A DNA stretch of 64,000 bases from Anaerofilum faecale (GCA_019114265.1 DXFV01000042.1:1-64000), one strand, 5' to 3'; shown: positions 34,533-43,244, numbered from the stretch's first letter. Notes: generated by a model from the sequence alone, not told the origin. Numbers and translations: made by a program.

Positions 34533-34569
34533 CAGGGCGCGGACAGTGCTTTTCGCTGTCCGCGCCCTG
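34533..34569. terminator. Terminator between convergent lipoprotein and AraC genes
   Basis: CAGGGCGCGGACAG pairs with its complement (14 base pairs, one mismatch-free stem) around a 9-base T-containing loop. T runs are poor, but its location between convergent genes supports it. Confidence 0.65.
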
Positions 34570-34600
34570 TGGCTTTGTATATATAAGGCAAAGAAGAGGT

Positions 34601-35455
34601 TCACCCCTCCATCGCCCGGCGGTATTCGCCGGGCGTTTTGCCTTTCTGGCGGCGGAACACCCGCCCGAAATAGCTCACGTCCCCGAACCCGCAGGCCAGC
34701 GCCACGTCGGTGACGCTGTCGCGGGTAGAACACAGCAGCTCGGCGGCACATTCCACCCGGTAGTAGTTCAGATAGTCGATGGGGGTGCGGCCGGTGATCT
34801 GGCGGAACACCCGGCAGAAATACTTCGGTTCCAGCGCCGCCTCTCCCGCCAGCTGCTCCAGCGACAGCGGCTGCGCGTAGTCGGTGCGGATACGCCGCAG
34901 CACCCGCTTCACCGCCTGTGCGCGGCGGGTGTCGCGGGCGGTCTCGGGCAGCGGCGGACGGTAGAGCCTTCGCGCCAGCATCTCGCCCAGCAGCTGCCAC
35001 AAAAAGCCCATCGTTGTGAACTCATACCCCGGCTGCTCGGTCTCCATCGCCTGAAACAAGCCGTTCACCAGCTTTGCCGCCGGAGCGTTCACGGCAAAAA
35101 ACGCCTCCATCCGCGCGCCGCTCTGCAAAAGCCCGGCCAGCTGCTGGCCGCACACCGCCGCGCCGGTGAGAAACCGCTCGAGATCAAACACCACACACTC
35201 ATACACACAGTTTTCCGGCCGTCCGCCGTGGATCGAACCGTCGGCCAGCAGCATGCAGTCGCCGGCGTGCAGCTCGTACCCCGTCCCGTCCACCGACAAA
35301 TGCAGCACCCCCTGCAACACCAGGATCAGCTCGTGCTCCATGTGCCAGTGGAACGGCATCTCGTAGCGCGGGTGAGCCGCGTCCACATAGTACAGCTGGA
35401 TGGGAAAATCAAAGGTGCCCCGCACCGCCTTTTCGTGGCTGGCAAGATAGCGCAT
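34601..35455 (-). CDS. AraC family regulator, probably of the fucose operon
   Basis: A 284-residue regulator. The N-terminal cupin shows PFHWHMEHELILVLQG and LHAGDCMLLADGSIHGG (about residues 35-77), followed by an AraC double helix-turn-helix (about 185-282) ending in CGFGDVSYFGRVFRRQKG. GGAGGGG lies just before the ATG at 35455; a TTG five codons earlier overlaps that site and is less likely. It is divergent from the fucose genes, and the two promoters overlap, so it probably responds to L-fucose or fuculose-1-phosphate. Confidence 0.88.
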   Translation of the reverse strand: MRYLASHEKAVRGTFDFPIQLYYVDAAHPRYEMPFHWHMEHELILVLQGVLHLSVDGTGYELHAGDCMLLADGSIHGGRPENCVYECVVFDLERFLTGAAVCGQQLAGLLQSGARMEAFFAVNAPAAKLVNGLFQAMETEQPGYEFTTMGFLWQLLGEMLARRLYRPPLPETARDTRRAQAVKRVLRRIRTDYAQPLSLEQLAGEAALEPKYFCRVFRQITGRTPIDYLNYYRVECAAELLCSTRDSVTDVALACGFGDVSYFGRVFRRQKGKTPGEYRRAMEG

Positions 35456-35496
35456 GTTCGCCCCCTCCAAAAGTGAATATCGTCCGGTTTATTCCG

Positions 35497-35525
35497 ATTA
35501 TACACCAAGACAGGCACCCTTTCAA
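35497..35525 (-). promoter_or_regulatory. Promoter of the AraC regulator at the fucose operon
   Basis: Minus-strand TTGAAA and a perfect TATAAT with a 17-base spacer. It overlaps the -35 region of the fucose operon promoter on the other strand, so polymerase binding to the two may be mutually exclusive. Confidence 0.7.
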
Positions 35526-35536
35526 TCCGCTATACT
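35507..35536 (+). promoter_or_regulatory. Promoter of the fucose operon
   Basis: A good -10 box TATACT, with a poor -35 box (AAGACA) at an 18-base spacer, suggests activator dependence on the divergent AraC protein. Confidence 0.5.
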
Positions 35537-35569
35537 GCATATAGAAGCAAAGAAAGGAGTGTCCCCTCT

Positions 35570-36259
35570 ATGGACATCAATCTGATTAAGGAGCAGATCT
35601 GCGACGTCTGCCACAAAATGTGGCAGCTGGGCTGGGTGGCAGCGAACGACGGCAACGTATCCGCCAAGCTGGACGACGGCACCTTCCTGTGCACCCCCAC
35701 CGGCATGAGCAAGAGCTTTATCACCCCGGAAAAACTCATCCGCATCAACGCCAAAGGCGAGGTGCTGGAAGGCGCGGAGGGTCTGCGTCCCTCCAGCGAG
35801 ATCAAGATGCATCTGCGCTGCTATGAAAAGCGCCCCGACGTGTGGAGCGTCATCCACGCCCATCCTCCCGGCGCCACCGGCTTCGCCGTGGCCCACAAGG
35901 CGATGGATATGTACAACATGATCGAGGACGTGGCGGTGATCGGCAGCGTGCCGCTGACCCCCTACGGCACCCCCAGCACCACCGAGGTGCCCGACGCCAT
36001 CGAGCCGTATCTGGAAGAACACGACGTGATGCTGCTGGAAAACCACGGTGCTCTGGCGGTGGGCAGCGACGTCATCACCGCTTTCTACCGCATGGAGAGT
36101 CTGGAGCTGTGGGCCAAGATCACCATCAACGCGGTGATTCTGGGCGGCAGCAAGGACATCAGCCGCGACAACATCCAGAAGCTGATCGACCTGCGCGGCT
36201 TCTACCGCGTGACCGGCCGTCATCCCGGCTACAAGAAATTCGACAACGGATTGAGGTGA
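35570..36259 (+). CDS. fucA: L-fuculose-1-phosphate aldolase (class II aldolase family)
   Basis: A 229-residue zinc-dependent class II aldolase. The zinc site is clear: Glu77 in PSSEIKMH, His96 and His98 in IHAHPP, and His159 in LENHGALAVG. It splits L-fuculose-1-phosphate into dihydroxyacetone phosphate and L-lactaldehyde. GAAAGGAG precedes the ATG. It is the first gene of a fucA-fucU-kinase-fucI operon, which decides for fuculose rather than ribulose or rhamnulose phosphate. No lactaldehyde reductase or microcompartment genes are present here. Confidence 0.92.
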   Translation: MDINLIKEQICDVCHKMWQLGWVAANDGNVSAKLDDGTFLCTPTGMSKSFITPEKLIRINAKGEVLEGAEGLRPSSEIKMHLRCYEKRPDVWSVIHAHPPGATGFAVAHKAMDMYNMIEDVAVIGSVPLTPYGTPSTTEVPDAIEPYLEEHDVMLLENHGALAVGSDVITAFYRMESLELWAKITINAVILGGSKDISRDNIQKLIDLRGFYRVTGRHPGYKKFDNGLR

Positions 36260-36264
36260 GTGCG

Positions 36265-36699
36265 ATGCTGAAAGGAGTTCCCGCCATCCTGTCGCCCCAG
36301 CTGCTGAAGGTGCTGTGCGAGATGGGCCACGGCGACGAGATCGTGATCGCCGACGGCAATTTCCCGGCCGAGAGCATGGGCAAAGATGCCGTCGTCATCC
36401 GCGCCGACGGCCACGGCGTGCCGGAAATTCTGGACGCCGTGCTGAAGATGATCCCGCTGGACCAGTACACCGAAAACCCCGCCGCCCTGATGGAGGTTGT
36501 GCCGGAGGACGACTGCGTCCCGGTGATCTGGGAGCAGTACCGCGCGCTGCTGGAGGAGAACGGCGAAGACCCCGCCCGCATCGAGATGATGGAGCGCTTT
36601 GCCTTCTACGAGCGGGCCAAAAAGGCCTATGCCATCGTCGCCACCGGCGAGAGCGCCATCTACGCCAACATCCTGCTGAAAAAAGGAGTGGTGAAATGA
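36265..36699 (+). CDS. fucU: L-fucose mutarotase
   Basis: A 144-residue RbsD/FucU family protein that interconverts alpha- and beta-L-fucose so that fucose isomerase receives its preferred anomer. The family core MGHGDEIVIADGNFP (residues 20-34, with catalytic His22) and the later FAFYERAKKAYAIVATGE are present. It lies 5 bases after fucA and overlaps the kinase gene by 4 bases (ATGA). Confidence 0.93.
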   Translation: MLKGVPAILSPQLLKVLCEMGHGDEIVIADGNFPAESMGKDAVVIRADGHGVPEILDAVLKMIPLDQYTENPAALMEVVPEDDCVPVIWEQYRALLEENGEDPARIEMMERFAFYERAKKAYAIVATGESAIYANILLKKGVVK

Positions 36700-38120
36700 A
36701 GCGCGTTCTGGCGTTTGATTTCGGCGCGTCCAGCGGGCGTGCCATCCTGGCCGAGTTTGAAAACGGGCAGCTTACGTATCAAGAAGTGCATCGCTTCGAG
36801 AACTGCCCCCGCGAGGCGGACGGACATTTCCGCTGGGATTTCGCCGACCTGATGGCGAATGTCCGGCTGGGCATCGAAAAGGCGGGCGAATTTGACAGCA
36901 TCGGGTTCGACACCTGGGGCGTGGATTTCGGTCTGCTGGACGAGAACGGCGAGCTGCTGGGCGACCCAGTCCACTACCGCGACGGACGCACCGGGGGCAT
37001 GGTGGAAAAGGCGCTGCACACCATGCCGGCAGACGCGCTGTATGCCGCCACCGGCATCCAGATCATGGGCATCAACACCCTGTTCCAGCTGCTGGCCGCG
37101 AAGGAAACCGACCCCGAAACCTGGGGCAAGGCCAAGCGCCTCTTGTTCATGCCGGACCTGTTCGCCCACGCGCTGTGCGGTTCGGATGCCTGCGAGACCA
37201 CCATCGCCTCCACCAGCCAGCTGCTGGACCCGAACACCCGTGGCTGGAGCCGGCCGGTGCTGGATGCGTTCGGCATCCCCGAAAGCCTGTTCGCCCCGCG
37301 GGTGGACAGCGGCGCGGTGGTGGGCGAATACAAGGGCGCGAAGGTGATCGCGGTGGCCGGGCACGACACCCAGTGTGCCGTGGCCGCCATGCCCGCGCCC
37401 GACAAGGACGCCGCCTTCCTGTCCTGCGGCACCTGGAGCCTGCTGGGCTGTGAGCTGGACGCCCCGGTCCTCAACGACCGGAGCCGCCTGCTGGCCCTGT
37501 CCAACGAGCAGGGCGCGAACGGCAAGGTGAACTATCTGAAAAACATCATCGGCCTGTGGCTGATTCAGGAGAGCCGCCGCCAGTGGCGGCGGGAGGGGCA
37601 GGCATATTCCTATGCCGACCTCGAAACGCTGGCGCTGGAAGCCGCGCCGCTGCGCAGCTTCATCGACCCGGACGACCCCGCCTTCACCCCTCCGGGCGAC
37701 ATCCCCGGCCGGGTGCGGGAGTTCTGCCGCCGCACCGGCCAGCCGGTTCCCGAAACGGTGGGCGAAATCATGCGCTGCATCTACGAAAGTCTGGCGCTGA
37801 AATACCGCTTCGCGCTGGACCAGCTGAGCCAGGCCACCGGCAAGAACTTCAGCAGCCTGCACATTCTGGGCGGCGGCACCAAGGACGGTCTGCTCTGCCG
37901 CATGACCGCCGACTGCACCGGCATTCCTGTCATTGCCGGACCGGTCGAGGCCACCGCGCTGGGCAACATCCTCATCCAGCTTGTGGCGCTGGGCGAGGTG
38001 AAGGACATCGAGGAGGGACGCGCCCTCATCGCCGCCACCGAACCGGTCAAACGCTTTGCCCCGTCCGCACAGGACGACTGGAACAGATCATACGAAACGT
38101 ATAAAACAATCGTAAAATAA
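36696..38120 (+). CDS. Sugar kinase of the FGGY family, probable L-fuculokinase (RhaB-like)
   Basis: A 474-residue FGGY-family kinase. DFGASSGRAILAEFENG at the N terminus is the phosphate-binding loop, and FDTWGVDFGLLD, GIQIMGINTLFQLL, GHDTQCAV and ILGGGTKDGLLC are typical rhamnulokinase-type signatures. By sequence it looks like RhaB rather than enterobacterial FucK, but it is flanked by fucU and fucI, so fuculose is the likely substrate. Many gut Firmicutes use such RhaB-like kinases for fuculose. It is translationally coupled to fucU. Confidence 0.85.
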   Translation: MKRVLAFDFGASSGRAILAEFENGQLTYQEVHRFENCPREADGHFRWDFADLMANVRLGIEKAGEFDSIGFDTWGVDFGLLDENGELLGDPVHYRDGRTGGMVEKALHTMPADALYAATGIQIMGINTLFQLLAAKETDPETWGKAKRLLFMPDLFAHALCGSDACETTIASTSQLLDPNTRGWSRPVLDAFGIPESLFAPRVDSGAVVGEYKGAKVIAVAGHDTQCAVAAMPAPDKDAAFLSCGTWSLLGCELDAPVLNDRSRLLALSNEQGANGKVNYLKNIIGLWLIQESRRQWRREGQAYSYADLETLALEAAPLRSFIDPDDPAFTPPGDIPGRVREFCRRTGQPVPETVGEIMRCIYESLALKYRFALDQLSQATGKNFSSLHILGGGTKDGLLCRMTADCTGIPVIAGPVEATALGNILIQLVALGEVKDIEEGRALIAATEPVKRFAPSAQDDWNRSYETYKTIVK

Positions 38121-38136
38121 CAAGGAGGAAACAACC

Positions 38137-39921
38137 ATGCTGTATCCGAAGATCGGCATTCGACCCACCATCGACGGCCGCTGGGGCGGTGTGCGTGAGA
38201 GCCTGGAAGAGCAGACCATGGCGATGGCGCAGAATGCCAAAGCCCTGATCGAAGAAAACCTGCGCTACCCCGACGGCACCCCCGTCCAGTGCGTGATCGC
38301 CGATTCCACCATCGGCGGCGGCGCCGAGGCCGCTGCCTGCGCCGACAAGTTCACCACCGAAAACGTGGTGGCCACCCTGACCGTCACCCGCTGCTGGTGC
38401 TACGGCAGCGAGACCTTCGACATGGACCCCCGCACCATCAAGGCGGTATGGGGCTTCAACGGCACCGAGCGCCCTGGCGCGGTGTATCTGGCCGCTGTGC
38501 TGGCCGCCCACGCCCAGAAGGGCCTGCCCGCCTTCTCGATCTACGGCCACGACGTGCAGGAAGCGTCCGACACCTCCGTTCCCGCCGACGCCGCCGAGAA
38601 GATCCTGCGCTTTGCACGCTGTGCCGTGGCGGTGGGCTGGATGAAGAACAAAGCCTACGTCAACCTGGGCGGTGTGGCGATGGGTATCGCCGGCAGCTAC
38701 TGCGACGCCGCGATGTTCCAGAAATACTTCGGCATCCGCCCCGAGTGGGTGGACATGACCGAGATCATCCGCCGCATCACGCTGGAGATCTACGACCACG
38801 AGGAATACGACCGCGCGCTGGCTTGGGTGAAGAAGAACTGCCGAGAGGGCTTCGACTGCAACGCCGGCAAGAACCTGCCCGAGGTCATCACCAAGTCGAA
38901 GGTTGTCCCCGCCGACAAGGACTGGGAGTTCATCACCAAGATGACGATGGTCATGCGCGACATCCTCTACGGCAACCCGAAGCTGGACGAGATGGGATGG
39001 CACGAGGAAGCTCTGGGCAAGAACGCTGTGGCCGGCGGCTTCCAGGGCCAGCGCAACTGGACCGACTGGCTGCCCAACGCCGACTTCACCGAGGCGATCA
39101 TGGCCTCCACCTTCGACTGGAACGGCCCCAAGCAGCCCACCCCGTTTGCCACCGAGAACGACACCCTGAACGGCGTGGCGATGATGCTGGGCACCCTGGT
39201 GACCGGCACCGCTCCCTGCTTCCACGACGTGCGCACCTACTGGAGCCCCGAGGCCTGTGAGCGGGTCACCGGCCACAAGCCCACGGGCGTGGCGAAGGAC
39301 GGCTTCATCCACCTCATCAATTCCGGCGCCACCGCGCTGGACGGCTCCGGCGCCGTCACCAACGATAAGGGCGAGCACGTGATGAAGCCCTTCTGGGAGA
39401 TGACCGACAAGGACATAAACGCCTGCCTGGAGGCCACCGACTGGTGCCGTGCCAACTATGAGTACTTCCGCGGCGGCGGCTTCTCCAGCCACTTCCGCTG
39501 CGCCGCCGAGATGCCTGTGACCATGCTGCGCGTGAACATCGTGGAGGGTGTCGGTCCTGTGCTGCAGCTGGCCGAAGGCTGGACTGCCAACCTGCCCGAC
39601 GACGTGCACACCCCCATCGACCTGCGCACCGACCGCACCTGGCCCACCACCTGGTTCGTTCCCCGCCTGACCGGCAAGGGAGCCTTCAAGGACGTGTACA
39701 GCGTGATGGCCAACTGGGGCGCCAACCACGGCGTGACTGTCTACGGCCATGTGGGCGCGGATCTGGTCACCCTGGCTTCGATGCTGCGCATCCCCGTGGC
39801 GCTGCACAACCTGCCGGAGGAGAAGGTTTACCGTCCGCACAGCTGGGCTGCCTTCGGCACCCAGGATACCGAGGCCGCCGACTTTGCCGCCTGCAAGCAC
39901 TACGGCCCGCTCTACCGCTGA
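38137..39921 (+). CDS. fucI: L-fucose isomerase
   Basis: A 594-residue ketol isomerase converting L-fucose to L-fuculose with Mn2+. The start IGIRPTIDGRWGGVRESLEEQT and the later WGFNGTERPGAVYLAAVLAAH are characteristic, and the conserved catalytic acids lie in the central SAWVD/WTDW region. Length is normal (about 590 residues). CAAGGAGG precedes the ATG, 16 bases after the kinase. It is the last gene of the operon; two hairpin terminators follow. Confidence 0.97.
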   Translation: MLYPKIGIRPTIDGRWGGVRESLEEQTMAMAQNAKALIEENLRYPDGTPVQCVIADSTIGGGAEAAACADKFTTENVVATLTVTRCWCYGSETFDMDPRTIKAVWGFNGTERPGAVYLAAVLAAHAQKGLPAFSIYGHDVQEASDTSVPADAAEKILRFARCAVAVGWMKNKAYVNLGGVAMGIAGSYCDAAMFQKYFGIRPEWVDMTEIIRRITLEIYDHEEYDRALAWVKKNCREGFDCNAGKNLPEVITKSKVVPADKDWEFITKMTMVMRDILYGNPKLDEMGWHEEALGKNAVAGGFQGQRNWTDWLPNADFTEAIMASTFDWNGPKQPTPFATENDTLNGVAMMLGTLVTGTAPCFHDVRTYWSPEACERVTGHKPTGVAKDGFIHLINSGATALDGSGAVTNDKGEHVMKPFWEMTDKDINACLEATDWCRANYEYFRGGGFSSHFRCAAEMPVTMLRVNIVEGVGPVLQLAEGWTANLPDDVHTPIDLRTDRTWPTTWFVPRLTGKGAFKDVYSVMANWGANHGVTVYGHVGADLVTLASMLRIPVALHNLPEEKVYRPHSWAAFGTQDTEAADFAACKHYGPLYR

Positions 39922-39984
39922 TTTTCTGGCAAAACAGGCGCAGGGCCGCGGAAAACTTCCGAAGAATCTGTGCCTGCGGCAGGC

Positions 39985-40018
39985 CCAAAGGCTCCGCCTT
40001 TGGAATCCGCGATTTTTT
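39985..40018 (+). terminator. Terminator after fucI (first)
   Basis: CCAAAGGC pairs with GCCTTTGG around a TCC loop; a TTTTTT run begins 9 bases after the stem. Confidence 0.65.
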
Positions 40019-40040
40019 GAAAAAAATCGAGTAAAACTTT

Positions 40041-40074
40041 CAGGGACGGCTTTTGCAGAGCCGCCCCTGTTTTT
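40041..40074 (+). terminator. Terminator after fucI (second)
   Basis: AGGGACGGCT pairs with AGCCGCCCCT (one mismatch) and is followed by TGTTTTTT. The remaining gap 39922-40396 holds repeat A and no gene. Confidence 0.75.
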
Positions 40075-40124
40075 TATGTGCAAAAAAAGAACGCCTTCCA
40101 CTGCCAAGGAAAAGCGTTCTCAAT

Positions 40125-40350
40125 CTGTCGAAAAAGTCAAAATCCGTCGCCGTCGGCGGATATGTGCCGACGACGGCGACACCGATAGGGAAATTTTGCG
40201 GCAAATTGTGTGCGAGAAACACAGTGACGAGTGCGCGATTTGCCGTAAAATTTTGTCGAAGGGGATTACACAAGGGGAAACAGACGCGTTAGGCGATTGC
40301 CGTGCGCGGCTGTTGCCTCTTGTGCAGCGTGTTGAGAAACTCGACACGCT
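40125..40350 (+). repeat. 226-bp hairpin-rich direct repeat, copy A
   Basis: Nearly matches copy B at 41686-41911 over the same 226-base length and in the same orientation, with only small compensating indels. It contains four hairpins: a bulged GTCGCCGTC...GACGGCGAC stem, a 15-base AATTTTGCGGCAAAT stem with its complement, a GCCG-TGCG-CGGC hairpin, and AGCGTGTTGAG with CTCGACACGCT. Several differences from copy B keep the pairing (C-G to T-G). No protein with family resemblance is encoded. The two copies flank the nucleotidyltransferase gene. Confidence 0.88.
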
Positions 40351-40396
40351 GAGAATGCCTTTCCCTGCCGGGGGAAGGCGTTCTGCGCAGATCGCG

Positions 40397-41647
40397 TTAC
40401 TCGTCGATGATCTTATACTGCTTCAGCAGCTCCACCCGTCGCTTTCCGATCTCCATGGAAGATGCCGCGTCGTTATTGGACGAATGGCGCACCTCTTTCT
40501 GGTACTTCCAGATGCGGCTGGCCCACGCCACCGGCAGAAGATACGGGTGCTTTTTCAGATACGGATACCGTCCCTGCAGACTCTTCGCGGGTAGGAAAAT
40601 TGTTTTCAGCACGCTGTTTTTTGCCTGCTTGCCCTGTTTCTGGGCCGACACGGTGTTCAGCGTGATCTGGCTGGAATGCTTGCGGCTCATATCCGCGTCG
40701 CCGAACACGCCGCCGTCCAGCAGGTCCTGCAGCAGCGCTTCTCCGTCCACGCGGGGCGCGGCCCAGTCGGGCGGCAGGCAGGCTTTTTCCGCATCCAGAC
40801 ACAGGTGCTTTTTGCCGATGTCGAACAATGCCGCGGCAAAGCCGTCCGCCCGCACCGATGCACACGCCTGCTGTACATGCGGCCAGTCGATCTGCGCACC
40901 GTAGTTCTGGGCATACAGCACGATGTCGCACACCTGCCGGATTCCGAAGCCGCTGTGCAGAAAATGTTTGAAGGCATGCAGAATCAGGTACAGCAGATGA
41001 TCGGTGTGGGAGAGGGTGTACACCTCCACGCCGTCGATTTTCACAGTGGTCAGGCGGTCGAACATGCCGTCAAACAGACCGTTCAGCTCGCCGTATGCCT
41101 CCGACTGGGAGGGGAACAGCTCCTTGTGCAGCTCCACATACAAAAGGCCGTTCTGCTTGCGGTAGGGCACCTCGCCCGCCTCGTCCAGATCGTCGGCGGG
41201 AGCCAGCGGGGCCATCCCGTTTTCCACAAAAACCCGGTGACAGGTGGAAAACTGCTCCGGCGGAATCAGAATATCCTCGTCGCCGGAGGTGCGGTGGTCG
41301 GCAAACGGGTACAAACTGCGGCAGACAAGTCCCTTCACCACAGCCGGCGTCGCGCCCTGCTGCACAAGGCGCGGATACAGCTGCAGCAGCTCCATCGTCT
41401 TGCGCCCCTGCACCATCACCAGACGCACCGCCTGTCCGCGCAGCGTCTGCACCAGCTCGGGCGGCGCACTGGCGAAGGCCGGGCAGGAATACACCGCCTC
41501 AAAGATCATGGGCAGGATCTGGTGCTGGGAAGACAGCTTGAACAGCGCCGTCCAGTCCCCGGCGGACAGGCCGTCCTTCCAGTTCACCTGTGTGCCGTTC
41601 AGAAAGCAGCGCAGCGCCTCGAGCATTTTTTCCTGGATCATCTGCAT
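40397..41647 (-). CDS. Nucleotidyltransferase family protein (NTP_transf_5-like)
   Basis: A 416-residue protein resembling the uncharacterised nucleotidyltransferase family PF14907. The candidate catalytic pattern is VVKG (Lys105-Gly106), then SLYPFADHRTSGDEDILI (111-128), where the acidic pair in GDEDI would bind metal; a substrate domain of about 250 residues follows. A histidine-rich helix (HAFKHFLHSGFGIRQVCDI) is also typical. Family members occur in surface-polysaccharide and peptide-modification clusters, but here the gene stands between two 226-bp repeats. Start uncertain: ATG 41647 has AGAGG 10 bases upstream; a TTG at 41656 and an ATG at 41641 are possible. Confidence 0.72.
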   Translation of the reverse strand: MQMIQEKMLEALRCFLNGTQVNWKDGLSAGDWTALFKLSSQHQILPMIFEAVYSCPAFASAPPELVQTLRGQAVRLVMVQGRKTMELLQLYPRLVQQGATPAVVKGLVCRSLYPFADHRTSGDEDILIPPEQFSTCHRVFVENGMAPLAPADDLDEAGEVPYRKQNGLLYVELHKELFPSQSEAYGELNGLFDGMFDRLTTVKIDGVEVYTLSHTDHLLYLILHAFKHFLHSGFGIRQVCDIVLYAQNYGAQIDWPHVQQACASVRADGFAAALFDIGKKHLCLDAEKACLPPDWAAPRVDGEALLQDLLDGGVFGDADMSRKHSSQITLNTVSAQKQGKQAKNSVLKTIFLPAKSLQGRYPYLKKHPYLLPVAWASRIWKYQKEVRHSSNNDAASSMEIGKRRVELLKQYKIIDE

Positions 41648-41685
41648 AGACAACAAACCTCTGTTGCGAAAAAAAATAGAATAGA

Positions 41686-41911
41686 CTGTCGAAAAAGTTC
41701 AAAATCCGTCGCCGTCGGCGGACATGCGCCGACGACGGCGACACCGACAGGGAAATTTTGCGGCAAATTGTGTGCGAGGAGCAAAGCGACGAGTGCGCGA
41801 TTTGCCGTAAAATTTTGTCGAAGGGGATTCCAAAGGGGGAAATAGCCGCGGCAGGCGCAGCCGTGCGCGGCTGTTGCCTCCTATGCAGCGTGTCGAGAAA
41901 CTCGACACGCT
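41686..41911 (+). repeat. 226-bp hairpin-rich direct repeat, copy B
   Basis: Same length and orientation as copy A. Its last hairpin GCAGCGTGTCGAG-AAA-CTCGACACGCTGC is a perfect 13-base-pair stem. It lies between the phosphoesterase and nucleotidyltransferase genes and could serve as the latter's 5' region; the minus strand of its edge supplies a TTGAAC that might act as a -35 box. Apart from this repeat, the 305-base gap 41657-41962 holds no gene. Confidence 0.88.
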
Positions 41912-41962
41912 GCATAGAATATGCGGTATTTTTATGATACACGATTCTCTCTTTCTATGCAA

Positions 41963-42838
41963 TCAATTGGGAACAAAATCCACGGTCACGATCTCGGGAA
42001 TGTTGTTGAAGCGCGGCACCCGCTCGGTGCTGCCAAGACCGCGGGAGAGCACCAGCGACTTTTGCCCGTCGGTCGAGCGGTACACGCCCTCCAGCCGTCC
42101 GGGGAACCACCCGAAATCCGGCCCGTACAGTCCCCCGATCAGCGGAAAAATCACCTGCCCGCCGTGCACATGGCCGGAAAAGACGCAGTCCACCTCCCAC
42201 TCGTCCAGTCCGTCGTTGAGCAGCCAGCACACCGGCATATGGCACAGCAGGATGGTATAGCGGTCGGTGTTCTGGAAGTCGGACAGAAAGGCGCATTCCT
42301 CCTCGTCGGCTTCGCCGGTTTTCAGGTATTTCTCGGGCAGGCAGTAGCCGTAGATGCCGCCCAGACGGATGGGCTGCCCCTTCACCTCGATGTCCAGATA
42401 GTCCCGCTCCAGAACGGTGGCGCCGGCCTCCTCATACAGCGGCACGAGGTCGGTGCCGAAGTTCTGCCGGTACTCCACCTCATGGTTGCCCAGCGACAGG
42501 TACACCGGCGCGATGGCGGCCAGCTCCCGGATGGTGCCGGTGGCCACGGAGGTGTCGGGGTCGTCGGCATTCAGCAGGTCGCCGGTGAACAGGATGAGGT
42601 CCGGCTGCTGCGCCGCCACCGTTCGCACCAGGTCGTGCTCCTCGGTTTCAAAGACGCTGTTGTGCAGGTCGGACAGCTGCACCACCCGCACCGTTTCCGA
42701 AAAGCCGTCGGCAGGGATGGTGTAATGGGAAACCTCCAGGCTGTTTTTGGAGCTTTGCAGCATATTGTAACACAGGCAGGCCAGTGCCAGCAGCACCAGC
42801 AGCAAGACAAGCAGATAGAGTTTTCGTGTTTTTTTCAT
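41963..42838 (-). CDS. Metallophosphoesterase, membrane-anchored (YkuE/YaeI-like)
   Basis: A 291-residue calcineurin-like phosphoesterase. One N-terminal membrane helix (about residues 8-25) anchors it. The dimetal motifs follow in order: LSDLHN (Asp57, His59), TGDLLN, LGNHE, CHMP and GHVHGGQ. Relatives cleave UDP-diacylglucosamine or lipid-linked phosphates, or act on phosphodiesters near the membrane; the exact substrate is unknown. GGAGGG precedes the ATG at 42838. It might be co-transcribed with the downstream nucleotidyltransferase across repeat B. Confidence 0.85.
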   Translation of the reverse strand: MKKTRKLYLLVLLLVLLALACLCYNMLQSSKNSLEVSHYTIPADGFSETVRVVQLSDLHNSVFETEEHDLVRTVAAQQPDLILFTGDLLNADDPDTSVATGTIRELAAIAPVYLSLGNHEVEYRQNFGTDLVPLYEEAGATVLERDYLDIEVKGQPIRLGGIYGYCLPEKYLKTGEADEEECAFLSDFQNTDRYTILLCHMPVCWLLNDGLDEWEVDCVFSGHVHGGQVIFPLIGGLYGPDFGWFPGRLEGVYRSTDGQKSLVLSRGLGSTERVPRFNNIPEIVTVDFVPN

Positions 42839-43055
42839 GGTCGTCCGCCCTCCGCATTCTGTTCACGCTCCGGTTTCTCTCTTGTATTGTACCATGTTTT
42901 CGCGCGGATTGCATCCGGATCGTGTCGCAAACCCGGGGCCGTTCTGCCCGCGCCGCCCCCATCGGACAGGCTTTTCGCGGCATCATCGCTTTTTTGACAA
43001 CATAGTATGAAAAAGCAGCCGTTTGCGCTGCGATTTCACACAGGGAGGCATCGCC

Positions 43056-43193
43056 ATGAAACAGCCCCGATACATCGTGCAGGAACATTTTCTCTCCGCA
43101 GGCTCTGCGCAGCGAGGACAGACAATCCGGCAGCTTCTCGCGCTCTACCTTGCAAACGCTGTCAAGTATGCGCCCGGCGCAGCGCCGCAATAG
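43056..43193 (+). CDS. Small 45-residue protein upstream of the serine recombinase
   Basis: ATG at 43056 has GGGAGG 7 bases upstream and the frame runs to TAG at 43193, encoding MKQPRYIVQEHF and a helical RGQTIRQLLALYLANAVKY segment. It lies 51 bases before the recombinase start, in the same direction. Composition (basic and amphipathic helix) would suit a small DNA-binding or recombination-accessory protein, but I recognise no family. A well-placed ribosome site and position argue that it is real. Confidence 0.55.
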   Translation: MKQPRYIVQEHFLSAGSAQRGQTIRQLLALYLANAVKYAPGAAPQ

Positions 43194-43244
43194 ACATCCC
43201 GTCGGCGGCGCGGTATCCTGTGAACGGACAAGGGAGGGATGAGC

